Source: DASZTV01 sp035547515 (lineage in GTDB: Bacteria > Actinomycetota > Actinomycetes > JAFAQI01). From it: DNA of 64,000 nucleotides. The position numbers and the translations under genes were made by a program. The DNA is taken from assembly GCA_035547515.1 (NCBI GenBank), contig DASZUS010000045.1:1-64000 (forward strand), given 5' to 3'. Positions within the stretch are counted from its first letter, which is position 1, and every line of letters starts with the position of its first letter. Positions 52,103 through 59,826 of the stretch are shown piece by piece. Below the pieces are notes generated by a model. It worked only from the letters and a program-made list of their open reading frames with translations, had not been told where the DNA came from and did no database searches.

Positions 52103-53179
52103 CTAGACGTTGAAGCGGAACTCGACTACGTCGCCGTCGGCCATGACGTAGTCCTTGCCCTCGATGCGCGCTTTGCCGGCGGCCCGCGCCGCGACGATCG
52201 AACCGGCCGCGACCAGGTCGTCGTACGAGACGATCTCGGCCTTGATGAAGCCCTTCTGGAAGTCGGTGTGAATCACCCCGGCCGCTTCGGGAGCGGTGGC
52301 GCCGCGCTTGATCGTCCAGGCCCGCGACTCCTTCGGTCCTGCGGTGAGGAACGTCTGCAGGCCGAGGGTCTCGAAGCCCACCCGGGCGAGGGTCGCCAGG
52401 CCGGACTCCGCCTGCCCGTACTCCGCGAGCACCTCCGCCGCGTCCGCCGGATCGAGGCCGACCAGCTCCGACTCCAGCTTCGCGCTGACGAACAGTGCCG
52501 GGGCCGGCGAGACCAGCTCGGTCAGCTTGGCGAGCTTGCCCTCGTCGGACAGATCCGTGTCGTCCACGTTGAACACGTAGATGAACGGCTTGTCGGTCAG
52601 CAGGAACGACTCACGCAGCGCCTCCCGATCCAGGCTGGGATCGCTGGACACCGGCCGGCCGGAGTCGAGGACCTCGCGCGCCGCCTGGACCGCAGCGAGC
52701 TCGGCGCGCTTCTCCGGCTTCATCCGCGCCTCGCGCTCGAGCCGCGCGATCCGGTTGTCGAGCGTCTGCAGATCGGCCAGCACCAGCTCGGTGTTGATCG
52801 TCGCGATGTCGTCGGCGGGCTCGATCCGGCCGTCGACGTGGGTCACGTCCGGGTCGGCAAACGCGCGCACCACCTGGCAGATCGCATCCGCCTCACGGAT
52901 GTGCGACAGGAACTTGTTACCCAGCCCCTGACCCTCGCTCGCCCCGCGCACGATCCCGGCGATGTCGACGAAGGTCACCGTGGCGGGGACGATCTTGGCG
53001 CTGTCGAACATCTTCCCGAGTACGTCGAGGCGCGCGTCGGGAACGTTCACGACGCCGACGTTCGGGTCGATCGTCGCGAAGGGGTAGTTCGCCGCAAGCA
53101 CGTCGTTCTCGGTCAACGCGTTGAACAGCGTCGACTTCCCGACGTTCGGCAGCCCGACGATCCCGATCGAAAGTCCCAC
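52103..53179 (-). CDS. ychF: Redox-regulated ATPase YchF/EngD
   Basis: A 358-residue Obg-family P-loop NTPase that prefers ATP. G1 is GLPNVGKST, the G3 is DIAGIVRGASEGQGLGNKFL, the G4-like motif is NVDDTD (replacing NKxD, a feature of YchF), and the TGS domain ends the protein (TAGPKESRAWTIKRGATAPEAAGVIHTDFQKGFIKAEI). It binds ribosomes in known members. GTG 53179 is chosen because a -10-like GACAAT ends 6 nt upstream and because the usual family N-terminus begins there; the GTG 18 nt upstream is the alternative. Confidence 0.93.
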   Translation of the reverse strand: MGLSIGIVGLPNVGKSTLFNALTENDVLAANYPFATIDPNVGVVNVPDARLDVLGKMFDSAKIVPATVTFVDIAGIVRGASEGQGLGNKFLSHIREADAICQVVRAFADPDVTHVDGRIEPADDIATINTELVLADLQTLDNRIARLEREARMKPEKRAELAAVQAAREVLDSGRPVSSDPSLDREALRESFLLTDKPFIYVFNVDDTDLSDEGKLAKLTELVSPAPALFVSAKLESELVGLDPADAAEVLAEYGQAESGLATLARVGFETLGLQTFLTAGPKESRAWTIKRGATAPEAAGVIHTDFQKGFIKAEIVSYDDLVAAGSIVAARAAGKARIEGKDYVMADGDVVEFRFNV

Positions 53180-53214
53180 GTGTCCATTGTCAGGCACCCC
53201 GGGTACGGCGAACT

Positions 53215-53280
53215 CCCGCTGATCATGGGCTGGCGGCAGACACGCCCGGCGTTTCTGGCCAAAAGCCCATGATCAGCGGG
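53215..53280. repeat. Palindromic repeat family A, copy 2
   Basis: Perfect 17-bp arms (53215-53231 and 53264-53280), containing TGATCATGGG and its complement, enclose the inner near-palindrome 53237-53257 that is identical over 21 nt to copy 1. It lies between the divergent ychF and rmuC genes and may contain their promoters. Confidence 0.9.
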
Positions 53281-53334
53281 GGTGGGGGCGCGTCGGTCGG
53301 AGAAATTGTCGGTTTCCCGCGACACGATCTGGCT

Positions 53335-54861
53335 ATGGATGCCGCCGTCGTCGCCAGCATTGCCCTGCTCGCCGGAGCCTTCATCGGCGCGGGCGTCGCG
53401 CGCGCCGCCACACGCAGCCGGGTTGCCGACGCCACCGCTGCACTTCAGGCGGAGCGTACGGCGGTGGCCGCCGAGCGCGACGCCCTCTCGGCCGAGCGCG
53501 ACGGCCTGCGCGCGGAGCGAGATGGCCTACGGGCCGAGCGCGACGCCGCTGCTGCCGAGCGCGATCGGCTCTCGGGCGAGCGCACCGTGATCGTGGCCGA
53601 GCGGGACCAGCTGCGCGCCGAGCGGGATGCCGCGAGCCAGCAGCTGCACCTCACCTCGGCCCGCCTGGTCGAGGCCCAGACCCTGCTCAAGAGCCAGGAG
53701 CAGGTCGAGGCGCAGCTCACCCAGACCTTCGCCCGGATGTCGACGGAGTCGCTGCAGGCCACCCACCAGCAGCTGCTCAGCCTCGCCGACGACCGGTTCC
53801 GGCAGGCCGGCAAGCCGCTCAACGAGACCCTGGCCAAGGTCGAGGCCCAGCTGCGCGAGATCGAGAAGGACCGCGCCGGTGCGCAGCGAGAGCTCGCCCA
53901 GCAGATCCAGTTCGTCCGGACCACCGGCGAGCAGCTGAAGAACGAGACCGCGGCGCTGGTCAACACCCTGCGCAAGCCGCAGGCGCGCGGCCAGTGGGGC
54001 GAGCTGACCCTGCGCCGCTGCCTGGAGCACGCCGGGATGCTGGACCGCTGTGACTTCGTCGAGCAGGAGTCCTTCGCCACCTCGGAAGGCACCCTGCGAC
54101 CCGACCTCGTCGTGCACCTGGTCGGCGGCAAGAACATCGTCGTTGATGCGAAGGTGACGCTGGCGGCGTTCCTCGACGCGCACGAGGCGACCGATGAGGC
54201 GACCCGCGAGGAGCGGCTCACCGCCCACGCAAAGCACCTTCGCCAGCATGTGGACTCGCTCGCCGCAAAGGCCTACTGGGAGCACCTTTCGCCGGCGCCT
54301 GAGTTCGTCGTGCTGTTCGTCCCGGGCGATGCCTTCCTCGCCAGTGCGCTCGATCGCGACGCGATGCTGCTGGAGGATGCGCTGCGCAAGCGGGTGCACA
54401 TCGCCACCCCGACCACGCTGATCTCGGTGCTGCGCACCGTGGCCTATGCCTGGCAGCAGCAGGCGCTGGCCGACCACGCGCGTGAAGTCTTCGACCTCGG
54501 CAAGGAGCTGCACAAGCGGCTCGGCACGATGGGCGGCCACGTGGACAAGCTCGGACGCTCCCTGACCCGAGCCGTCAACGACTACAACTCCACCGTCGGC
54601 TCGCTCGAGTCACAGGTGATGTCCACCGCGCGGAAGCTCAACGAGATGAACGTCGTCGACGAGCCGCTGGTCGAGCTCAGCGGCATCGATGACACCGTGC
54701 GGCCGCTGACCAAGCCGGAGCTGGTCGCTTCCGCGGAGCAGGCCCGAGCGGTCGTCACGATCGCTCCGAGCGGGCCGCTCGGCGAGGACCGCGACCGGCT
54801 CGAGGACTACGGCCTGACCGACGAGCCGGACGTGCCGAAGGATCGGCGTACCGGCTCCTAA
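53335..54861 (+). CDS. rmuC: DNA recombination protein RmuC homologue
   Basis: A 508-residue RmuC-family protein. An N-terminal transmembrane helix (VVASIALLAGAFIGAGVA) is followed by a long coiled coil (about 30-175) made of seven-residue AERDxLx repeats. The RmuC nuclease-like domain follows: RGQWGELTLRRCLEHAGM, RPDLVVHLVGGKNIVVDAKV, LLEDALRKRVHIATPTTLISVLRTVAY. The family limits sequence inversion between short repeats in E. coli. ATG 53335 is fixed by the transmembrane helix. A short intergenic gap holds the repeat. Confidence 0.92.
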   Translation: MDAAVVASIALLAGAFIGAGVARAATRSRVADATAALQAERTAVAAERDALSAERDGLRAERDGLRAERDAAAAERDRLSGERTVIVAERDQLRAERDAASQQLHLTSARLVEAQTLLKSQEQVEAQLTQTFARMSTESLQATHQQLLSLADDRFRQAGKPLNETLAKVEAQLREIEKDRAGAQRELAQQIQFVRTTGEQLKNETAALVNTLRKPQARGQWGELTLRRCLEHAGMLDRCDFVEQESFATSEGTLRPDLVVHLVGGKNIVVDAKVTLAAFLDAHEATDEATREERLTAHAKHLRQHVDSLAAKAYWEHLSPAPEFVVLFVPGDAFLASALDRDAMLLEDALRKRVHIATPTTLISVLRTVAYAWQQQALADHAREVFDLGKELHKRLGTMGGHVDKLGRSLTRAVNDYNSTVGSLESQVMSTARKLNEMNVVDEPLVELSGIDDTVRPLTKPELVASAEQARAVVTIAPSGPLGEDRDRLEDYGLTDEPDVPKDRRTGS

Positions 54862-54893
54862 GAAGTCAGGCAGCCGCTGCCGATAACGGTGAG

Positions 54894-55553
54894 GTGACCG
54901 AGCCGTACGAGCCGCTCCAGCGGCGCGACCCGTTCGCACGCGTCGATCCCGAGTACGCCCACAAGCCGTCCATCGAGGGCCGCGACACGCTCGCCTGGGC
55001 GATGGCGGAGCTGGTCCCGAAGCGAAAACCACCGAAACAGACCAAATGGTGGCAGCGGTGGCTGAAGTGGTGGTTCAAGCGCCCCAAGCTGCTGGTGGTC
55101 TTCCTGGTGGCGGACTTCATCCTCGGCTCCCTCGGCTGGCACTTCGTGTTCTCTTCGAGCCCAGGCGCGGCGAAGGGAGCGGTCAACACCACGCTGAGTG
55201 ACGTGTCGCATCGCAACTGGAGCGGGGTCTACGACTCGCTGTGCCGGGACGACCGAGCCCAGGTCGATGAGAGCAACCTTGCAGTCGCCGGTGATGCCGC
55301 GCTCACCCACTTCGGGCTTGGTCTCGCCCGCTGGACCGAGACCTCGGTCAACACCGTCCACCAGTCGCTCGGGCCGGTGAACCTGCCGGCCGTGCAGGTC
55401 AGCGGGGAACTCTACCCGGTCACCGGCTCGCCCAGCCCGTTCACGGTCACGGTCGTGCACGAGGTCCCCGGTGGGTGGCACGTCTGCATGTCCGCCGGCG
55501 GGTTCAGCATGCTCGGCTACACCGAGCCGCTCGGCAGCGGCTTCACTCCGTGA
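54894..55553 (+). CDS. Membrane protein of unknown function
   Basis: A 219-residue protein. The N-terminal 60 residues are cytoplasmic and basic (PKRKPPKQTKWWQRWLKWW), followed by one helix (LLVVFLVADFILGSLGWHFVF) and an extracytoplasmic domain of about 130 residues with two cysteines (DSLCRDD and WHVCMS). I recognise no family. It follows rmuC with a 32-nt gap and overlaps ispH convergently by 11 nt. GTG 54894 is the start. Confidence 0.75.
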   Translation: MTEPYEPLQRRDPFARVDPEYAHKPSIEGRDTLAWAMAELVPKRKPPKQTKWWQRWLKWWFKRPKLLVVFLVADFILGSLGWHFVFSSSPGAAKGAVNTTLSDVSHRNWSGVYDSLCRDDRAQVDESNLAVAGDAALTHFGLGLARWTETSVNTVHQSLGPVNLPAVQVSGELYPVTGSPSPFTVTVVHEVPGGWHVCMSAGGFSMLGYTEPLGSGFTP

Positions 55554-56529
55554 CGGTCTGACCACCCGGGCGAGCCGTGTGGCGAAGTTCCCGCGGCAGC
55601 GCGAACACCAGCCGCTCCTCGGCGGCCGTGACCTCACTCACCTCGCCGTACCCCCGCTCGGCCAGCCACGCGAGCACCTCGGCGACCAGCGCCTCCGGGA
55701 CCGATGCGCCACTGGTCACCCCCACCGTCGTCACGCCGTCCAGCCATGCCGGATCGATGTGGCTGACGTCGTCGACGAGGTACGACGAGCGGGCGCCGGC
55801 ATCGAGGGCGACCTCCACGAGACGCACCGAGTTCGACGAGTTCGTCGAGCCGACGACGAGGACCAGGTCGGAGTCGTGCGCGATCTGCTTGACCGCCGTC
55901 TGCCGGTTCTGCGTCGCGTAGCAGATGTCGTCGCTCGGCGGGTCGATGAGCTTCGGAAAGCGCGCCCTCAGCGCCGCGACGGTGGCAAGCGTCTCGTCCA
56001 CGGACAGCGTGGTCTGCGACAGCCAGGCGACGCGCTCCGGGTCGCGCACCTCGATCGTGTCGACCGCTCCGGGGCCGGAGACGAGATGAGTACGTTCGGG
56101 CGCCTCGCCCGTCGTACCGATGACCTCCTCGTGCCCCTCGTGACCGATCAGCAGGATGTCGACGTCCTCACGGGCGAAACGGCGGGCCTCACCGTGCACC
56201 TTCGTGACCAGGGGACACGTCGCGTCGATCGTGTGCAGGTTGCGGCGGGTCGCCTCCTCATGGACGACCGGGGCGACACCGTGAGCCGAGAACACCACGA
56301 CGGCGCCCTCGGGCACCTCGTCGGTCTCGTCGACGAAGACCGCGCCCTTGGCCTCCAGGCCGGCGACGACGTGGGAGTTGTGCACGATCTGCTTGCGCAC
56401 GTAGACCGGCGCGCCGTACTGCTCGAGTGCCCGTTCGACGGTCTGCACGGCTCGGTCCACACCTGCGCAGTAGCCGCGCGGGGCCGCCAGCAGCACTCGC
56501 CGACCACCCGCTTCGGTCGCCGGGGTCAC
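55543..56529 (-). CDS. ispH: 4-hydroxy-3-methylbut-2-enyl diphosphate reductase
   Basis: A 328-residue IspH that makes IPP and DMAPP from HMBPP in the MEP isoprenoid pathway. The Fe-S cysteines are in GYCAGVDRA (Cys21), DATCPLV and DDICYATQNR. The conserved His residues (HNSHVV, SAHGV) and TSGASVPEALV are present. GTG 56529 is supported by a -10-like TACGAT 6 nt upstream. It is divergent from xseA, with only 23 nt between start codons. Confidence 0.96.
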   Translation of the reverse strand: MTPATEAGGRRVLLAAPRGYCAGVDRAVQTVERALEQYGAPVYVRKQIVHNSHVVAGLEAKGAVFVDETDEVPEGAVVVFSAHGVAPVVHEEATRRNLHTIDATCPLVTKVHGEARRFAREDVDILLIGHEGHEEVIGTTGEAPERTHLVSGPGAVDTIEVRDPERVAWLSQTTLSVDETLATVAALRARFPKLIDPPSDDICYATQNRQTAVKQIAHDSDLVLVVGSTNSSNSVRLVEVALDAGARSSYLVDDVSHIDPAWLDGVTTVGVTSGASVPEALVAEVLAWLAERGYGEVSEVTAAEERLVFALPRELRHTARPGGQTVTE

Positions 56530-56535
56530 CCCTCC

Positions 56536-56541
56536 ATCGTA
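56536..56541 (-). promoter_or_regulatory. -10 element of ispH, overlapping the xseA -10
   Basis: TACGAT on the minus strand lies 6 nt before GTG 56529. It shares 2 nt with the plus-strand -10 of xseA. Confidence 0.5.
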
Positions 56542-56545
56542 GGTT
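56540..56545 (+). promoter_or_regulatory. -10 element of xseA
   Basis: TAGGTT on the plus strand lies 7 nt before GTG 56553, with no clear Shine-Dalgarno. Confidence 0.5.
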
Positions 56546-56552
56546 GACCTCC

Positions 56553-57800
56553 GTGCCCCTCGAATCCAGCGCGGAGTCGCCGGTCGCCGTACGCACGGTG
56601 GCCAAGGCGCTGACCGACTGGATCGGCCGGCTCGGCCGGATCTGGGTCGAGGGTCAGGTCACCGAGGTGACCCGGCGACCGGGACAGGCGACCGGGTTCC
56701 TCGTCCTGCGCGACACCGCCGTCGAGATGTCGCTACGAGTGAGCTGCAAGGCCCGGCTCATCGACGAGCTCGACCCGCCGCTGACGCAAGGCTCGCGAGT
56801 CGTCGTCTGGGGCCGCCCTGAGTACTTCGCCCAGCGCGGCACATTGACTTTCGCCGCCACGGAGATCCGGCCGGTCGGCGTCGGTGCGCTGCTTGCCCGG
56901 ATCGAGGCGCTGCGTACGCTGCTCACCGCCGAGGGCCTCTTCGCCGCGGAGCGCAAGCGGCCGCTGCCGTTCCTGCCGCGCCGCATCGGCTTGATCACCG
57001 GGCGGTCCAGCGCCGCCGAGCGCGATGTGGTGGAGAACGCGCAGCGACGATGGCCCTCGGTGGAGTTCCGCGTCGAGGCCGTCGCCGTACAGGGCCCGTA
57101 CGCCGTCACGGAGGTGGTCGAGGCGCTCGCCCGCCTCGATGCCGACCCCGAGGTCGACGTGATCGTGATCGCGCGGGGTGGCGGCTCGATGGAGGACCTG
57201 CTGCCGTTCTCCGACGAGACCCTGGTCCGCGCCGTGGCCGCCGCTTTCACCCCTGTGGTGTCGGCGATCGGACACGAGACCGACGTGCCGCTGCTCGACC
57301 ACGTCGCAGACCGCCGCGCCTCGACGCCGACCGACGCCGCCAAGCTGGTCGTGCCGGACCGCAACGAGGAGGTCGAGCGCATCCGGACCGCGGTCCTGCG
57401 CGCGCGGCGCTGCCTCACGCACCTTCTCGACAGCGAGCAGCACCGGCTCGACAACCTGCGGGCTCGGCCGTCGCTGTCCGATCCATGGGGCGTGCTCGCC
57501 GCGTGGGGGTCTGCGGTCGACGACCTCCACGCCCGGGCGACCCGGGCGACCGAGTCGGGGCTTGCGCTGCGCGCAGGCGAGATCACGGGGCTCTGCGCCC
57601 AAGTCGCTGCGCTGTCTCCGCAAGCGACTCTGGACCGCGGGTACGCCGTGATCCAGCGCGCCGGCGGGCAGGTGGTCCGCGACGCCGCCGAGGTGCCGGT
57701 GGGTGAGCGGCTGTCCGCCAGGGTGGCCGCGGGCACACTGCATCTCGTGACACAGGATCTCGCCATGCAGGGTCTGGTGACAGAAAGCGATCCGACGTGA
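56553..57800 (+). CDS. xseA: Exodeoxyribonuclease VII large subunit
   Basis: A 415-residue XseA, the large subunit of the single-strand-specific ExoVII. The N-terminal OB fold contains RIWVEGQVTEVTRRPGQATGFLVLRDTAVE. The catalytic domain contains PLPFLPRRIGLITGRSSAAERDVVENAQRRWP, DVIVIARGGGSMEDLLPFSDE and AIGHETDVPLLDHVADRRASTPTDAA. A C-terminal helical region binds XseB. The GTG start fits family length. The next gene, xseB, overlaps by 4 nt. Confidence 0.95.
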   Translation: MPLESSAESPVAVRTVAKALTDWIGRLGRIWVEGQVTEVTRRPGQATGFLVLRDTAVEMSLRVSCKARLIDELDPPLTQGSRVVVWGRPEYFAQRGTLTFAATEIRPVGVGALLARIEALRTLLTAEGLFAAERKRPLPFLPRRIGLITGRSSAAERDVVENAQRRWPSVEFRVEAVAVQGPYAVTEVVEALARLDADPEVDVIVIARGGGSMEDLLPFSDETLVRAVAAAFTPVVSAIGHETDVPLLDHVADRRASTPTDAAKLVVPDRNEEVERIRTAVLRARRCLTHLLDSEQHRLDNLRARPSLSDPWGVLAAWGSAVDDLHARATRATESGLALRAGEITGLCAQVAALSPQATLDRGYAVIQRAGGQVVRDAAEVPVGERLSARVAAGTLHLVTQDLAMQGLVTESDPT

Positions 57801-58021
57801 TTGACGACGACGAGCTGTCGTATGAGCAGGCGCGCGACGCGCTGGCCGACGTCGTACGAAGGCTCGAGGCCGGAGGTACGACGCTCGAGGAGTCGCTTGC
57901 CCTGTGGGAGCGCGGCGACGCGCTGGCCAAGATCTGCCAGCAGCGTCTCGACGGCGCGCGGTCACGACTCGACGCCGCATCAGCGCGCTCCGAGGACGCG
58001 GGCGAGAACGGCGCGAGCTAG
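57797..58021 (+). CDS. xseB: Exodeoxyribonuclease VII small subunit
   Basis: A 74-residue XseB. LSYEQARDALADVVRRLEAGGTTLEESLALWERGDALAKICQQRLDGA is the conserved helical core. GTG 57797 overlaps the xseA stop by 4 nt, so the two subunits are coupled. Its end overlaps the convergent DUF4245 gene by 4 nt. Confidence 0.94.
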   Translation: MIDDDELSYEQARDALADVVRRLEAGGTTLEESLALWERGDALAKICQQRLDGARSRLDAASARSEDAGENGAS

Positions 58022-58596
58022 GCCGCGCGCAGGGCGCCGGCCAGCGCGGCCTGCTCGGCCGCAGTGCCGCTGCCGGTGATCACGACGGTGATGCCGTTGA
58101 CGGTACGGGAGATCGATCGCTCTCCCTGGTCGGAGGTGCTCTCGGTCCAGGTGGCGTCCCCGATGGGCTCGCGGCCGGTGACCCTGAGCCCGTCCGTCCC
58201 GAGCACCCGCGAGATGAACTGCGACGCCGGGCCGTTGCTCTCGTCGAGCGCAAGGTAGTGCTTGGCCGGGGTAACCCAGCCGATCCGGAGGTTCGCGACC
58301 GCTGCCTCGTGAGTCAGCGCGCCGGAGTTTGCGTACCACCCCGACGCCAGGCCGCTCGGCACCAGGGCGGGCACGCCGGAGATCTGCTTGAAGCCGATGG
58401 TGTAGTCGGAGTAGCTCACCGCCGGAAAGCGCTGCGACTTGTTCGGGTGCAGCAGACCCGGGACGAAGACGAGGGTCAGCGCGACGACGACTGCCATCAC
58501 ACCGAGCGAACGGACCATGTCCCACAACGTCGCGGTGATCCGCTTGGGCCCGACGACGGCAGCCGGCTCGGCCTCTGCCGAGGTCTCACCTGCCAC
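58018..58596 (-). CDS. DUF4245 membrane-anchored protein
   Basis: A 192-residue DUF4245 protein, an actinobacterial family commonly beside xseB. One transmembrane helix (SLGVMAVVVALTLVFVPGLL) precedes an extracytoplasmic domain with WYANSGAL and GWVTPAKHYLALDESNGP. Function is unknown. GTG 58596, 11 nt inside the upstream aminotransferase-like gene, is my choice; an ATG at 58617 is possible but lacks a ribosome site. Confidence 0.85.
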   Translation of the reverse strand: MAGETSAEAEPAAVVGPKRITATLWDMVRSLGVMAVVVALTLVFVPGLLHPNKSQRFPAVSYSDYTIGFKQISGVPALVPSGLASGWYANSGALTHEAAVANLRIGWVTPAKHYLALDESNGPASQFISRVLGTDGLRVTGREPIGDATWTESTSDQGERSISRTVNGITVVITGSGTAAEQAALAGALRAA

Positions 58597-59767
58597 TGCG
58601 AATCGCCTCGATCTCATCAATGACTGCGACGCACTCGTCTTCTGTGGTGAAGAAGTGCGGACCGATCCGGATGCCGCTGCCCGGCCGGTAGTCCACGATG
58701 ACGCCGCGACGGATCAGCTCCTCGCTGACGCGGGCCGCGTCCCCTGGGTCCAGCGTGACATGCCCGCCGCGGCGGGCCGCATCCATGGGCGAGCGTACGT
58801 CGTACCCGCGCTCGACAGCCGCCTCGACGACCAGCTGGGTGAGGGCCTGAGAACGCTCACGGATCCGCTGGACGCCGACCTCCACGATCGCCTGGTAGCC
58901 CGCTGAAGCGGCGTACGCCGCCGGGACGTTCGGAGTGCCGCCGGCGAAGCGCCCGATGCCCGGCGCGTAGTCGATCGCGTCCCAGGCGAAGGCGAACGGG
59001 TCGCGGTGCGAGATCCAGCCGACGGCACTGGGTCGCAGCGACCCGACCAGGTCGGCCCTGATCGACAGCCATCCGTTGCCCGGCCCGCCGCACAGGAACT
59101 TCACCGAACCGCCGAGACAGACGTCGATGCCGCGCGCCGACATGCCGACCGGGACGGCGCCCGCGGCTTGGTAGGCATCGACGATGAGCAGCGCCTCACG
59201 GCGGTGAGCCGCCTCCTGGATCGGGGCGAGATCGAGCAGCGCGGAGGTGCGGAACTGCACGAGGCTGACCGACACCGCGCAGGTGCGTTCGTCGACGGCG
59301 TCCGCGACCCGCTGCGAATCGACGGTGATGCCGTCCTCCTCGAACGGCACGACCACCACCTCGCCGCCGTGGCGGCGGCAGTGCTCGGTCCAGAAGTAGT
59401 GCGTGCCAGGCCAGTCGGCTGCGGTAGTCACCACCCGGTTGCGCCCACCGCTGAAGTCGAGGCAGGAGGCGACGGCGACCATCGCGTCGGAGACGCTCTG
59501 CCTCAGGATCGTCGTACCGGCGTCGGCGCCGATCACCGTCCCGACGAGGTCTGCGACGCGCGTCATCTCGGGAAACCAGGTCGACCACGCGACGACACCT
59601 TCGCTTTCCCAGAGCCGCGCGTACTCCGCGAGCCGGTCCGGAGTCCCGCGATGCATCGCGCCCAGAGAGTTGTTGATCAGGTACGCCGCACTGCGCTCGA
59701 GGATCGGGTAGTCCGCGCGACGCGCGAGCAGGTCGTCATGCGGCACCACGCGTCCAGTCTCGGCCAT
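58586..59767 (-). CDS. Aminotransferase class V / kynureninase-like PLP enzyme
   Basis: A 393-residue PLP-fold type I enzyme. The PLP Lys is in GGSVKFLCGGPGNGW, matching kynureninase more than NifS. ILRQSVSDAMVAVASCLDF, LLIVDAYQAAGAVPVGM and RIGPHFFTTEDE are typical. Substrate is not certain; no other kyn genes are nearby. It overlaps the DUF4245 gene by 11 nt, suggesting cotranscription. Confidence 0.85.
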   Translation of the reverse strand: MAETGRVVPHDDLLARRADYPILERSAAYLINNSLGAMHRGTPDRLAEYARLWESEGVVAWSTWFPEMTRVADLVGTVIGADAGTTILRQSVSDAMVAVASCLDFSGGRNRVVTTAADWPGTHYFWTEHCRRHGGEVVVVPFEEDGITVDSQRVADAVDERTCAVSVSLVQFRTSALLDLAPIQEAAHRREALLIVDAYQAAGAVPVGMSARGIDVCLGGSVKFLCGGPGNGWLSIRADLVGSLRPSAVGWISHRDPFAFAWDAIDYAPGIGRFAGGTPNVPAAYAASAGYQAIVEVGVQRIRERSQALTQLVVEAAVERGYDVRSPMDAARRGGHVTLDPGDAARVSEELIRRGVIVDYRPGSGIRIGPHFFTTEDECVAVIDEIEAIRSGR

Positions 59768-59826
59768 GCCACGGCCAGGTCCGAAACCCGCCAGAAATCG
59801 CCGGCCAGCGCAGGCAGGATGGACAG

